A stretch of 64,000 nt of DNA from Rhodoferax sp. TH121 (GCF_002251855.1 NZ_NOXW01000022.1:372001-436000); one strand, 5' to 3'; shown: positions 31,147 through 40,075, numbered from the stretch's first letter. The notes: generated by a model from the sequence alone, not told the origin. Numbers and translations: made by a program.

Positions 31147-31383
31147 TCAGTTCAGCAGGTAGCTGTCGGCCTGGTCTTCAAAGTCTTCGGCGTCGATAGC
31201 GGCGTCGTAGGCCGCGCGCGCGGCAATGGCTTCCTTGGTGTAGGGGATCAGTGGTTTGTCCAGCGGGCGCAGCTTGTGGCGACGCAGGCCACGCAGTTGC
31301 TGGGAGCGTTCCATGGTCTGCAAGACCAGCTCGGGCTCCATCATCAGGCTGAAGGGGTTGAGGGCGGCAGTGGTGTTTTTCAT
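31147..31383 (-). CDS. Small hypothetical protein (78 residues)
   Basis: I do not recognise this protein. The start ATG at 31383 has GGAG seven bases upstream, giving 78 residues beginning MKNTTAALNPFSLMMEPE; a longer in-frame reading to 31446 has no good ribosome-binding site. The middle is basic (LRGLRRHKLRPLDKP) and the C-terminus acidic and Ala-rich (AYDAAIDAEDFEDQADSYL). No signal peptide or membrane segment is seen. It lies 116 bp downstream of dbpA on the same strand. Confidence 0.65.
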   Translation of the reverse strand: MKNTTAALNPFSLMMEPELVLQTMERSQQLRGLRRHKLRPLDKPLIPYTKEAIAARAAYDAAIDAEDFEDQADSYLLN

Positions 31384-31499
31384 GGCAGTTCTCCGGTAAG
31401 CAACACGCCAGGCAAAGACTCTGGCGCTTGGATGAACTGTAGTCACGCCCCCGGGGAACTGGAGTCCGACACGCGCTGTAAGTCGTGTAGGAAAAAGCC

Positions 31500-32882
31500 T
31501 TACAACAACCGCGCTCGCACGCTCTTGCCCTTGACGCGTCCGGCGTTGAGCTTGGCGCAGGCGTCCTTGGCGATATTGCGGTCCACCGCCACAAAGCTAC
31601 AGAACTCGGTGACCTGAATCTTGCCAATCTGCTCGCGGGTGTAGGCGGGGCCCCCTTCGGTGCTGGTCAGTGCGCCCAGCACATCGCCGGGGCGGATCTT
31701 TTCTTTGCGGCCGCCAGCAATCTGCACGGTCACCATGGGGGGCAGCAAACGCCCGCTACCCGTGGCAGTGAGCTCCTCGCGCTTGAACCAGACCGAGGCA
31801 GCGTTCTGGTACTGCTCAATCTTGCCCACAGCCCCCATCTCGTTCATGGTGGCCAGGCTCACGGCCAGGCCCGACTGCCCCGCGCGCCCGGTACGGCCAA
31901 TGCGATGCACATGCACTTCAGGGTCCGGCGTGATGTCCACGTTGATCACCAGGTCCAGCTCCTTCACATCCAACCCGCGCGAGGCCACATCGGTGGCCAC
32001 CAGCACCGAGCAGCTGCGGTTGGCAAACTGCGCCAGCACCTGGTCACGGTCGCGCTGTTCCAGGTCGCCATGCAGGGCCTGGGCCACAAAGCCCTGGGCT
32101 TGCAGCAACGTCACCAAGTCATTGCACTGGGCCTTGGTGTTGCAGAACGCGATGGTGCTGGTGGGGCGGAAGTGGTTGACCAGCAGGCTCACCGTTTCCA
32201 GTTTGTTGCTGCGCTCCACCTCGTAAAAGCGCTGCTCGATGGTGCTTTCTGCGACGGGCGCCTTGACGGTGATTTGCTGCGGGTCGCGCATGAACTGCTT
32301 GGCCAGCTTCTCAATGCCCTCGGGGTAGGTGGCCGAGAACAGCAGGGTCTGGCGTTCCTTGGGTGTTTGTTTCACCACCGTGGCAATGTCGTCAAAGAAG
32401 CCCATGTCCAGCATGCGGTCGGCTTCGTCCAGTACCAGCGTGTTCAGGTTTTCCAGCGACAGGTATTCACGCTCCAGCAAGTCCATGATGCGGCCTGGCG
32501 TGCCCACCACAATGTGCGCGCCATTCTCCAAGCTGGCACGCTGGCCACGTGTGGCCACACCACCGCACAGCGTCACCACTTTGATGTTTTCTTCGGCCCG
32601 CGCCAGGCGGCGAATTTCCACCGTCACCTGGTCCGCCAGCTCGCGCGTGGGGCACAGCACCATGGCCTGCACGGCAAACCAGCGCGGGTTCAGCTTGGCC
32701 AGGAGCGCCAGCGCAAAGGCCGCCGTCTTGCCGCTGCCGGTTTTGGCCTGGGCAATCAGGTCTTGGCCGGCCAGTGCCACGGGCAGGCTGGCAGCCTGGA
32801 TGGGCGTCATGGACTCGTAGCCCAGTTGTTGCAGGTTGGCCAGGGTGGCGGGGGAGAGGGGGAGAGAGGAGAAAGCAGTCAT
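31500..32882 (-). CDS. dbpA: ATP-dependent RNA helicase DbpA
   Basis: A 460-residue DEAD-box helicase with all core motifs: Q-motif (GYESMTPIQAASLP), I (AKTGSGKT), Ia (PTRELADQ), II (LDEADRML), III (SATYP), V (ATDVASRGLDV) and VI (HRIGRTGRAG). The C-terminal 75 residues (EKIRPGDVLGALTSTEGG, then a short beta/alpha domain ending KGKSVRARLL) form the DbpA RNA-binding domain that recognises hairpin 92 of 23S rRNA. It therefore acts late in 50S ribosome assembly. Repeat copy 4 lies 50 bp upstream. Confidence 0.95.
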   Translation of the reverse strand: MTAFSSLPLSPATLANLQQLGYESMTPIQAASLPVALAGQDLIAQAKTGSGKTAAFALALLAKLNPRWFAVQAMVLCPTRELADQVTVEIRRLARAEENIKVVTLCGGVATRGQRASLENGAHIVVGTPGRIMDLLEREYLSLENLNTLVLDEADRMLDMGFFDDIATVVKQTPKERQTLLFSATYPEGIEKLAKQFMRDPQQITVKAPVAESTIEQRFYEVERSNKLETVSLLVNHFRPTSTIAFCNTKAQCNDLVTLLQAQGFVAQALHGDLEQRDRDQVLAQFANRSCSVLVATDVASRGLDVKELDLVINVDITPDPEVHVHRIGRTGRAGQSGLAVSLATMNEMGAVGKIEQYQNAASVWFKREELTATGSGRLLPPMVTVQIAGGRKEKIRPGDVLGALTSTEGGPAYTREQIGKIQVTEFCSFVAVDRNIAKDACAKLNAGRVKGKSVRARLL

Positions 32883-32932
32883 GCCCCGATTATCGGCGGC
32901 TGGGGTTAGTCATGGTTGGCTGGCGCGCCTAG

Positions 32933-32987
32933 ATGCTATGGTTTTAGTAGCTGTTTGCGCATATTCCACGGGGGCTAGAGGTTTGTT
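32933..32987 (+). repeat. 55-bp dispersed hairpin repeat, copy 4
   Basis: This copy (ATGCTATGGTTTTAGTAGCT start, then GTTTGCGCATATTCCACGGG) lies 50 bp upstream of the dbpA start codon, in the dbpA promoter region. Confidence 0.85.
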
Positions 32988-33018
32988 TTATATGTAAATG
33001 CCTCTTGCTGGGTCTTGG

Positions 33019-33172
33019 CTTGCGCACGGCGGGCGGCGTGGCCCGCGTTCTCCGGCTCGCGTCGCGGGTGGCTGTATCTGGTGGGTTGGGGTTACTGCGT
33101 TAACGCCGTGGCTGGCGCGCATGCGCTGTGGCAACCGCGAGTGCGGCCTGCGCCCGCGGGCCCCACCACCCG
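33019..33172 (+). repeat. Second dispersed repeat family, copy A (left flank of island 1)
   Basis: About 150 bp of non-coding GC-rich DNA. The first 36 bases (CTTGCGCACGGC... to CGCGTTCTCCGGCTC) are almost identical to copy C at 56727. Later blocks (GCGGGTGGCTG, TGCGTTAACGC, GGCAACCGCGAGT, GGCCTGCGCCCG) recur in copies B and D in reverse orientation. With repeat copy 4 it accounts for most of the 388-bp gene-free stretch 32883-33270; I see no gene there. Confidence 0.7.
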
Positions 33173-33270
33173 CCTGGGTTAGTGGGCTTGGATGCGATTT
33201 GGAACTTCGTCTTTAGGCTGAATGCAGTCATCCAATCCAACTGTGGGCGCGAACAAAGTCTAGGGTTTGC

Positions 33271-34725
33271 TTAGTGGGTCATGGGACGAATGCTAGGCAA
33301 AACCAGCTGATATGTTTGCCTGCCTTCCACGACACCGCCTTGATTGGCAGTACCTGTATAAGAGTAACTTGCAATATCAAAAGTCAATCGACCTCGTGCA
33401 GCATTAACCCCCCAAAGATTACCCCACCCATTGCCAGAAATCACATTCCCGACTTCTGGCAGAAGGACCCTCGTAACATCAATCACCTCACCGGCATAAC
33501 TGAATCGATGAATGATTAGACTATCTCTGTCAGACCGAGCTATTGCATAAATCGTCCCTGCATCGCAAGTGACAGTCTGTAATTGCGTTCCAGCCGCTGC
33601 AAATGTCTTAACTTTCTCGGGAATAGGAATTCTTCGTTTATCTAAAGTGACTAGTGTGAAGCCTTTTAAATTCCTCTTCCCATCTTGTTCATCGTATTCG
33701 TATTTACGGATTTGGTAAATCCATTGAACTATTTCTTTGCACGCTGCTGACAGATATCCACTTCCAGTCCACTCCCCCATACCAGCACGGTACTCGGAAG
33801 CTGATATTGGTTCAGACGCTGTTACCGTTCTTGCAATTGATGCAGTAACGGACTGTGCTGAAACTTGCGCAGCGAAACTACTTTCAATAGCAGCCTCAAA
33901 GTGGGCGTCAGGAGGTGGAGCTTTTGGCGCTAGGCGACAATCACCAAATTGACGTGAAAACCGAGCTTCGTAAGAAGCATACCAGTCGCCATAGGTTCTT
34001 GGTATTTTTCTAGGTAGAACTCCCCCAGACTGACCTTCTGCCTCGGCAATGAGCCGCGCAACTTTTTCTGTACTGAAATGAGCCCCTTCCCATCCACTCC
34101 AAACAGAGTGAATGGAAATGTTTGCGTCCACGATTTCTGGCGGAACGGTTTCTACTGAAACCGGCTTCCATTGAAAGCCTGTATAGCTAAGGTATATGAA
34201 TGGTAATTCCGGACATCCATAGGTCTGGGCGGTTTCCTTATTCGGTCGTCCACGAATGACCAAAAATGGGACACTGCCAACAAAATCCAAAATTACCGGG
34301 GAGAAATAACGCAGTCCTTCCCAAGAAATTCGTTCGTTGGTATCTGGGTGACGAAATTCTAGTCGATAGGTATCTAAAGAGCTTTTTCGAAAGTCAAAAT
34401 ATCCAGGCCATGGCATCGAGGCGTCAATTCGATTTGTTGCACTTAACTTAACTTCGACAATTCTTCCATCTCGAAGTTGAACATCTTCAATCCAATCTAC
34501 TTTATCGAGCGCACTCGCCTGTGCGGATACAAAACATAGCAAAAAGGCAATCAACCATTCGGCATACCGAAGGGTGGACTGGAATGAAAAAAAAGGCGAA
34601 AAGTCATTAATCAACACCTCTGTAGTGAATGAATTGGGTGGTCGAAAAGCCTTCGAGCATTGATTCTTGCGATGTGCTCCAGTGGCTCCGCATTTGAATG
34701 ACAGCTTTCGCCGCATTGTGTCCAT
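33271..34725 (-). CDS. Hypothetical secreted protein with uncertain 5' end
   Basis: I do not recognise the family. As read, the frame runs from 34776; the ATG at 34725 has AGGTGA seven bases upstream and gives 484 residues. A typical signal peptide (WLIAFLLCFVSAQASA) appears only some 55-70 residues in. A better start exists in another frame: ATG at 34607, with GAGGTG seven bases upstream, just before a run of eight T (minus strand; A-run 34587-34594). One extra T would join it to the signal peptide as MTFRLFFSFQSTLRYAEWL. The mature part is rich in Trp/Tyr/Ser and has Cys pairs (YGCPELP, GDCRLA, AACKE, TCDAG), fitting a periplasmic or exported protein. Base composition is lower in GC than its neighbours. 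Confidence 0.6.
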   Translation of the reverse strand: MDTMRRKLSFKCGATGAHRKNQCSKAFRPPNSFTTEVLINDFSPFFSFQSTLRYAEWLIAFLLCFVSAQASALDKVDWIEDVQLRDGRIVEVKLSATNRIDASMPWPGYFDFRKSSLDTYRLEFRHPDTNERISWEGLRYFSPVILDFVGSVPFLVIRGRPNKETAQTYGCPELPFIYLSYTGFQWKPVSVETVPPEIVDANISIHSVWSGWEGAHFSTEKVARLIAEAEGQSGGVLPRKIPRTYGDWYASYEARFSRQFGDCRLAPKAPPPDAHFEAAIESSFAAQVSAQSVTASIARTVTASEPISASEYRAGMGEWTGSGYLSAACKEIVQWIYQIRKYEYDEQDGKRNLKGFTLVTLDKRRIPIPEKVKTFAAAGTQLQTVTCDAGTIYAIARSDRDSLIIHRFSYAGEVIDVTRVLLPEVGNVISGNGWGNLWGVNAARGRLTFDIASYSYTGTANQGGVVEGRQTYQLVLPSIRPMTH

Positions 34726-34799
34726 TTGCTGTTCACCTGAACATCCCCTGTTCGGGTGATTCTTCCCGTGCCCCATTTTTCAGATACGCCACGTCAGGC

Positions 34800-34945
34800 A
34801 GGTAGCCCGTGTACCCGGGCGCAGGCCCCACTCGCGCTTGCCACAGAGCAAGTGTGCCAACCACGGTGTTGATGCAGGACCCTTTGCCAACAAAAACAGC
34901 CGCCCGCGACGAGGCCGGAGAACGGGTGCACGGGCTGCATGCCCC
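34800..34945 (-). repeat. Second dispersed repeat family, copy B (right flank of island 1)
   Basis: On the minus strand this reads CGTTCTCCGGCC, GCGGGCGGCTG, GGCAAGCGCGAGTGGGGCC and TGCGCCCGGGT in the same order as copies A, C and D. It most resembles copy D, also a right-hand flank. It occupies most of the 261-bp gap before the M48 peptidase gene. Just after it, TAAAAT at about 35004 could be a -10 box for that gene. Confidence 0.7.
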
Positions 34946-35037
34946 CCCAAACCCGTAGCCCCAAAGGGGAGTCCGCGGGGAAGCCCCAAACCCCAGCCTT
35001 CCCTAAAATGCAAGCATCGCCACCGACATGCAAGCCC

Positions 35038-36534
35038 ATGAAGCTCAAACTCCCCAGCCTCCTGCTCACCGCCCTCTTGCTCGCCAGCTGCGGCACCACC
35101 ATGGTCAACCCGGTGACCGGGCAGGCCGAGCGTTCGGTGATGAGCGAAGAGGACGAAGTGGCCGAGGGGGCCAAGGCGCATGCGGAGGTGTTGAAGGAAT
35201 ACGGCGCCTACAACAACGCCGCGGTGCAGCGTTATGTGAATAACCTGGGCCAGGCGCTGGCGGCGCAAAGCCACCGCAACCAGCTGCAGTGGCACTTCAC
35301 CGTGCTCGATAGCCCCGAGATCAACGCCTTTGCGCTGCCCGGTGGCTATGTGTACGTGACGCGCGGCATCATGGCCTATATGGACAGCGAGGCCGATCTG
35401 GCGGGCGTGATTGGGCATGAGATTGGCCACGTGACGGCCCGCCATGGTGCGCAGCGCGCCACGCGCCAGCAAAACGCCGGACTGGGTGTTTTGGCCGCCA
35501 GCGTGCTGGGTGCAGTGCTGGAGAGCCAGGGCTTTGGCGGCGCTGGGCAGCTAGCCAGCCAGGCCTCGCAAAGTGTGGCGGCGGGCTACATCGCGTCGTA
35601 TGGGCGCGAGCAGGAGTTGCAGGCAGATGGGCTGGGTGCCGAGTACCTCTCGCGCACGCGCTACGACCCGCGCAACATGGTGGACGTGATCAACGTGCTG
35701 AAGAACCAGGAGCGTTTTGCCGCCGACCAGGCCAAGGCAGAAGGCCGCCCGGTGCCCAGTGGCAGTGATTGGCTGGCCTCGCACCCCAGCAACGACCAGC
35801 GCTTGCAGTCCATCACGGCGCTAGCCGCGCAGTACAAAAACCAGGCGGGCTACAACGACGAAGGGCGAGAGCGCTACCTCAAGCTCATCAGCGGCATGAC
35901 CTTTGGCGACAGCCCGGCCCAAGGCCTGACGCGCGGGCGCAACTTTTATCACGAGCCCCTGGGCATTGCGCTCACCGCGCCCACGGGCTGGTACATCCAG
36001 AACGACGCGGACCAGCTTGCCCTGCTGAACACCGCACGCGACGCGGCCGTGGTGGTGCGCGTGGCGCCAGCGCAAGCGGGCAAGACACACACAGAGGTGA
36101 TTCGCTCTCTGCTCAAGCCCACGCAGGGCCGCACGGAGGCCACTACGCTCAACGGGCTGCAGGCCACGCGGTTTGCTGGCGCGCGCACCGCCAGCAATGG
36201 CCAGACGCAGGCGCTGGAGGCCACGGTGATTACCGGCCCGGGCAACACCATGTATCTGCTGCAAACCAGTGCCAAAGATGCCAACGCCTTGCAGCGCGCC
36301 CGCGCCCAGGTGCGCGAGGTGGAGGGCAGCTTCCGCGCCCTTACGGCCCAAGACCGTGCCGCGGCACGGCCCTGGGGCATCAAGACGGTGGCCTACCCCA
36401 AGGGCGGGTTTGCCGAGTTGGCCAAAAACTCCCCCATTGCGCGGCCCGAGCAGCAGTTGCGCCTGATCAACGGCTACTACGGGGGCGGTGAGCCCAAGCT
36501 GGGGCAGTTGGTCAAAGTGGTGGATTCTCTTTAA
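35038..36534 (+). CDS. M48 family zinc metallopeptidase, outer-membrane lipoprotein (BepA/LoiP-like)
   Basis: A 498-residue protein starting at 35038, which gives a lipoprotein signal (MKLKLPSLLLTALLLASC; Cys18 is the lipidation site). The catalytic zinc motif HEIGH is in GVIGHEIGHVTARHG, and the third ligand Glu is in YGREQELQADGLGAEYL. The next segment SDWLASHPSNDQRLQSI is typical of M48 periplasmic peptidases that degrade or refold misassembled outer-membrane proteins. A C-terminal extension of about 200 residues has no motif I can name. Position 17 is Ser, so outer-membrane rather than inner-membrane retention is expected. Confidence 0.9.
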   Translation: MKLKLPSLLLTALLLASCGTTMVNPVTGQAERSVMSEEDEVAEGAKAHAEVLKEYGAYNNAAVQRYVNNLGQALAAQSHRNQLQWHFTVLDSPEINAFALPGGYVYVTRGIMAYMDSEADLAGVIGHEIGHVTARHGAQRATRQQNAGLGVLAASVLGAVLESQGFGGAGQLASQASQSVAAGYIASYGREQELQADGLGAEYLSRTRYDPRNMVDVINVLKNQERFAADQAKAEGRPVPSGSDWLASHPSNDQRLQSITALAAQYKNQAGYNDEGRERYLKLISGMTFGDSPAQGLTRGRNFYHEPLGIALTAPTGWYIQNDADQLALLNTARDAAVVVRVAPAQAGKTHTEVIRSLLKPTQGRTEATTLNGLQATRFAGARTASNGQTQALEATVITGPGNTMYLLQTSAKDANALQRARAQVREVEGSFRALTAQDRAAARPWGIKTVAYPKGGFAELAKNSPIARPEQQLRLINGYYGGGEPKLGQLVKVVDSL

Positions 36535-36589
36535 TTGCTATTAAAACAGGAGCTGCTCGCGCAATAAGCGTGGGCGCTAGAGGCCAATT
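36535..36589 (+). repeat. 55-bp dispersed hairpin repeat, copy 5
   Basis: This copy begins at the base directly after the M48 gene's stop codon and ends two bases before the M14 gene's start codon, filling the whole gap. Its tail (GCTAGAGGCCAATTT) places GAGG eight bases before that ATG, so the repeat supplies the ribosome-binding site. Confidence 0.85.
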
Positions 36590-36591
36590 TC

Positions 36592-37734
36592 ATGCATAAA
36601 CTGCACATTTCCACCCAGTTCGACTCCGGCGCCATTGAGGTGGTGCAACTGGACCGGGCCGACGATATCCAGCTGCGCATCCGCAAGGACAGCGCGGCGG
36701 ACTTTGCCCAGTGGTTCCACTTTTGCCTGCATGGGGCGGCTTTTCAGCCGGTGACGCTGCGCTTCTTGAATGCAGGTGATAGCGCTTACCCCAAGGGCTG
36801 GGACGGCTATCAGGTGGTGGCCAGCTACGACCGCCAGGAGTGGACGCGCATCGACACGCAGTTTGATGGCCAAGAGATGACCGCGCGTCTCACGCCCATG
36901 GCGCAGGCGGTGTACTTTGCCTACTTCGAGCCCTATTCCTATGAGCAGCACCTGGACTTGCTGGCCTCGGCCGCCACCTCGCACTGGGTCACGCAGCAAC
37001 GACTGGGCAGCACGGTGCAGGGCCGCGACATGACGCTGCTGCGCATCACCGACGAGGCGGGCACCACCCCCATCGAGCAGAAAAAGAAGGTCTGGATGAT
37101 TGCGCGCCAGCACCCCGGCGAGACCATGGCCGAATGGTTTGTGGAGGGTTTTCTGGAACGCCTGCTGGATGCCGACGATGCCGTGGCCCGTGTGCTGCGC
37201 GACCGCTGTGTCTTCTATGTGGTGCCGCACATGAACCCGGACGGCGCGGTGCTGGGCAACCTGCGCACCAACGCCGCCGGCGCCAACCTGAACCGCGAAT
37301 GGGCAGAGCCAACGGCGGAGCGCTCGCCCGAGGTGCTGCTGGTGCGCCAAGCCATGCTCGACATTGGCGTGGACCTGAACCTGGATATTCACGGCGACGA
37401 GGGTCTGCCCTACAACTTTGTGGTGGGCTCCGAGGGAACGCCGGGTTACAGCCCGCGCATTGCCGCGCTGGAGGACGCGTTCAAGGTGGCTTGGGCCGCC
37501 AGCTGCCCCGACTTCCAGGACCGCCACAACTACGGCAAGACGGCGCCCGGCCAAGCCAATTTGACATTGGCCACCAACTGGATTGCCCAGCAGTTTGGCT
37601 GCCTGGCCTTCACCATCGAGATGCCGTTCAAAGACAACGCCGACCTGCCCGACCCCCTGGTGGGCTGGAGCGGCGAGCGCTCCAAGAAACTCGGCGCCAG
37701 CGTGCTGCAGCCGCTGCTGCAGTGGAGTGCTTAG
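36592..37734 (+). CDS. M14 family zinc carboxypeptidase (cytosolic carboxypeptidase-like)
   Basis: A 380-residue protein. The N-terminal 120 residues form a beta domain (FAQWFHFCLHGAAFQPVTLRFLN) typical of the cytosolic carboxypeptidase-like M14D group. The catalytic domain shows zinc ligands His174 and Glu177 (ARQHPGETMAEW) and His267 (LDIHGDEGLPYN), plus VVPHMNPDGAVLGNLRTNAAGANLNREW with the substrate-binding Asn/Arg. There is no signal peptide, so it acts in the cytoplasm. Its natural substrate is unknown to me. The last 4 bp overlap the convergent PEP-CTERM gene. Confidence 0.9.
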   Translation: MHKLHISTQFDSGAIEVVQLDRADDIQLRIRKDSAADFAQWFHFCLHGAAFQPVTLRFLNAGDSAYPKGWDGYQVVASYDRQEWTRIDTQFDGQEMTARLTPMAQAVYFAYFEPYSYEQHLDLLASAATSHWVTQQRLGSTVQGRDMTLLRITDEAGTTPIEQKKKVWMIARQHPGETMAEWFVEGFLERLLDADDAVARVLRDRCVFYVVPHMNPDGAVLGNLRTNAAGANLNREWAEPTAERSPEVLLVRQAMLDIGVDLNLDIHGDEGLPYNFVVGSEGTPGYSPRIAALEDAFKVAWAASCPDFQDRHNYGKTAPGQANLTLATNWIAQQFGCLAFTIEMPFKDNADLPDPLVGWSGERSKKLGASVLQPLLQWSA

Positions 37735-38558
37735 GCGGCTTTGACCGCCTTGCGCTTGCGCGCCACTGCCCCTACCAGCCCCAGCCCAGCCAGCAGCAGG
37801 GCGTAGGTTTCGGGTTCGGGGACAGCGGAGATGGGGGGGATGTAGCTATTTGCTTCACGGATGCGTGTGATATCGATACCAAAATTCACGCGTCCGGACT
37901 CGGTTCCCTGTCCGAGCCCATAGTGCGTGAAAAAGAAGGCGCTAGCGTTACTGCTGCGAGAAAACCTGCTTAGGTCAGAAGGGCTGATCTCATTGGGTCC
38001 CAGCATGTCCGGCGAAGCAAAGAGTCCGGCACCGCCGGCGAACAAAGAGAAAGATATCGATACGGAGGTCGCGATCGGGATGCCGCCGATCACGGTGCCC
38101 GCACCTGGCAGGGTGCTGCTGACCTGGGTGTTCAATGCAGCCGACTGAACAAACCCGGTTCGAAGGCCGTAAAGATCGAAGCCAACGCCAAATTGGTCAT
38201 TGGCCAGGTCTACGTAGCAATCAAAAGCCAAGTTCACGCAGGAGTTGTTGATCGCGGAGAAGGAGAACCCGTTTGAAGCGGCCGACGTGCTGCGGACCGC
38301 ATGGGTGTAGCGGCCCTTGTCCAACGCGGGGTCTGTATCTGGGGTGCTGAAGTCCAAATCGAACGACAGCGAAAACGCTTGCCCGTCTAGCGCATCGACG
38401 ATGCTGCTGCGCGTGGTCGTATTGCCGGACCCCTCGTTCAAGGTGCGGATCGTGCCTTCAACGTTGAAGTGGCGAATGGTTTCGGCCATGGCGGGTGCGC
38501 ACAACGTCACAGCCACAATGCCTGACACAACAGCTTTTTGAATGGCGGACATGGACAT
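37731..38558 (-). CDS. PEP-CTERM sorting domain protein
   Basis: A 275-residue exported protein. A signal peptide (MSMSAIQKAVVSGIVAVTLCAPAMA) starts it and a PEP-CTERM tripartite tail ends it: VPEPETYALLLAGLGLVG followed by AVARKRKAVKAA. Such tails are cut by an exosortase (EpsH type) and mark proteins for the outer surface or extracellular matrix; no exosortase is in this window. The central region is Ser/Asn/Phe-rich with a Cys pair (NNSCVNLAFDCYVD). It is the fourth gene of the minus-strand fibre-like operon, 23 bp after the CsgG-like gene, and ends overlapping the M14 gene by 4 bp. Confidence 0.85.
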   Translation of the reverse strand: MSMSAIQKAVVSGIVAVTLCAPAMAETIRHFNVEGTIRTLNEGSGNTTTRSSIVDALDGQAFSLSFDLDFSTPDTDPALDKGRYTHAVRSTSAASNGFSFSAINNSCVNLAFDCYVDLANDQFGVGFDLYGLRTGFVQSAALNTQVSSTLPGAGTVIGGIPIATSVSISFSLFAGGAGLFASPDMLGPNEISPSDLSRFSRSSNASAFFFTHYGLGQGTESGRVNFGIDITRIREANSYIPPISAVPEPETYALLLAGLGLVGAVARKRKAVKAA

Positions 38559-38581
38559 AGGTTTTCCTTTGGTTGGTGTTC

Positions 38582-40075
38582 TTACTTGAGTACTGCGTTA
38601 GCCGAAGCCACGGACTCCTTGGCCACGCTCTCCAGCAGTTTTTGAATGTCGCCAAATCCTCCGATGGCGTTCAGGTCCTGAAAGTCGCCCCAGCGCAGGG
38701 CGGCCGGAATGTCTTTGTAAATTTCTCGCGGTGCGGCGAAGCAGGCCACGGGCACACTGCCGCTCTCGCCAGGCAAGAGCTTGAAGCCTTGTTGGCCAGG
38801 CAATAGCAAGGGCTTTGTTGGTTCCACCATCGGATCATCGACAAAGCGGTTGGGGAAGATGCGCTGCAGTTTTCCGCCCGCGGTTTGTGCATAGCAATAC
38901 ACATAGGCTGGCGCGGTGGTTTGAACAGCGAATGACAGTCCTTCATTGGCCCCGCCGGGTGCGGGTGCAATCTTCAGCCCAATCCGTGCCGCTTCTGGGC
39001 TGGCCGCAGGCGGCGCGGCGGCGACATCACGAAATGGCTGCGCCGGTGGGGGTGGGAACGGGCTGCTCAAGAAACGGGTAAAGAAGGGCAGATCCACTAG
39101 CGCCTTGTCGCCCATGCCTGTGGCAGACCGGTAGGCCGATACCGCTTGCAGCAGAGCGGGGGTCACATTGCCGTTGGCCGGACCGTCAAAGTAGCCGCGG
39201 TTGCGCAGCTGGGTTTGAAAGTAGGCGGTGAGTTCGCCACCCCGCTCCATGCCAATGAACCAGTCTTCAATCTCGTTGGCAATCTCGGGGTTGCGGGCAT
39301 CGGTATTGAGGCAACTCCAATACGGCAGCTTGAGCAAGCGCCCAAACAGCTCCACCGACGACAGCTCCACCATGTTGCGCAGGGCCTGCGCGGTCCCGTC
39401 CGAGCGTTGCAGCGAGGTGCTGAAGTTAATGCCCACCTTCGTGAAGGTGGCCTGCGCGTCCAGGGCGTCTCCTTCTTTGGTGATGGTGGTGAGGTTTTTG
39501 GAAACCACACCCGGGATCAAGGATAGGCGGGCTGTATCGGCCATCGCCACATCCAGCCCCATCACATTGAATTGCTTGCTGGTGGAGGCGCCGGCCCCAA
39601 ACAAGCTGCCAAACGAGAATCCACCATCGGTCTGGCGCTTGATGACGCCCTCATCGAGCTGGGAAATCGAGCCGCGCAGATTGAAACGCGGCACCACCGC
39701 AAAAGCGCTGCGCTTCTGTGCGTTGGCCATGAAGGCCACGGCATTGTTGGCATCTTGCCCAAAGACGATCACTTCAATGGCCCGGCTACGCCGGCTCTGT
39801 TCCGAGATGGCGGACATCATCATGTCGCGCGTGCCAGCGCTGACTTTCTTGGTCGCGTCAGACAGGTCTTCCAGCACCACACTGACATCGCGTACCGCAT
39901 AGTCTATGTAGAGCTTGTCCATGCAGCGCATGGTGTCTGAGAAGTTGGTCACATTGCGTTGCAGCGCGCCGGTGGGCGACTTCAAGGCCGTCTGGGCATC
40001 CGCCGCTTTGGGCGGCAAGGGTGCGCAGGCGGTGACAACGAGCGTTGCCAATAGAACTAAACGTGACTGGGTCAT
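38582..40075 (-). CDS. CsgG-like outer-membrane lipoprotein with peptidoglycan-binding and DUF4384 domains
   Basis: A 497-residue protein starting at 40075, giving the lipoprotein signal MTQSRLVLLATLVVTAC (Cys17). Residues 35-255 follow the plan of CsgG/HfaB secretion-pore proteins: VSAGTRDMMMSAISEQ, a transmembrane-hairpin-like stretch (RGSISQLDEG ... STSKQFNVMGLDVAMADT), and the end MVELSSVELFGRLLKLPYW. Residues 275-335 look like a peptidoglycan-binding_1 domain (LTAYFQTQLRNRGYFDG, then TPALLQAVSAYR) and 375-455 like DUF4384 (FAVQTTAPAYVYCYAQTAGG, QRIFPNRF). It probably forms the export channel for the two repeat proteins encoded upstream. The domain calls are by eye; the role is inferred. 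Confidence 0.72.
   Translation of the reverse strand: MTQSRLVLLATLVVTACAPLPPKAADAQTALKSPTGALQRNVTNFSDTMRCMDKLYIDYAVRDVSVVLEDLSDATKKVSAGTRDMMMSAISEQSRRSRAIEVIVFGQDANNAVAFMANAQKRSAFAVVPRFNLRGSISQLDEGVIKRQTDGGFSFGSLFGAGASTSKQFNVMGLDVAMADTARLSLIPGVVSKNLTTITKEGDALDAQATFTKVGINFSTSLQRSDGTAQALRNMVELSSVELFGRLLKLPYWSCLNTDARNPEIANEIEDWFIGMERGGELTAYFQTQLRNRGYFDGPANGNVTPALLQAVSAYRSATGMGDKALVDLPFFTRFLSSPFPPPPAQPFRDVAAAPPAASPEAARIGLKIAPAPGGANEGLSFAVQTTAPAYVYCYAQTAGGKLQRIFPNRFVDDPMVEPTKPLLLPGQQGFKLLPGESGSVPVACFAAPREIYKDIPAALRWGDFQDLNAIGGFGDIQKLLESVAKESVASANAVLK

Larger units (their letters stand above)
33019..34945. other. Low-GC island 1 bracketed by inverted repeats A and B
   Basis: A single secreted-protein gene, visibly more AT-rich than its surroundings, lies between repeat A (33019-33172, plus orientation) and repeat B (34800-34945, minus orientation). 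Island 2 at 56727-57935 has the same plan. No transposase or integrase is seen. The unit may have arrived as a block; this is inferred from composition and flanks. Confidence 0.55.

Noticed and set aside
33271-34776. The full-length frame of the island 1 protein starting at 34776
   Set aside because: There is no ribosome-binding site at that ATG, and the first 50-70 residues look unlike a protein start before a signal peptide.
33019-34945. Island 1 as an integron gene cassette
   Set aside because: The flanking repeats contain GCGTTAACGC, but no matching pair of attC core sites and no integrase were found; the inverted orientation of the flanks is also unlike cassette arrays.
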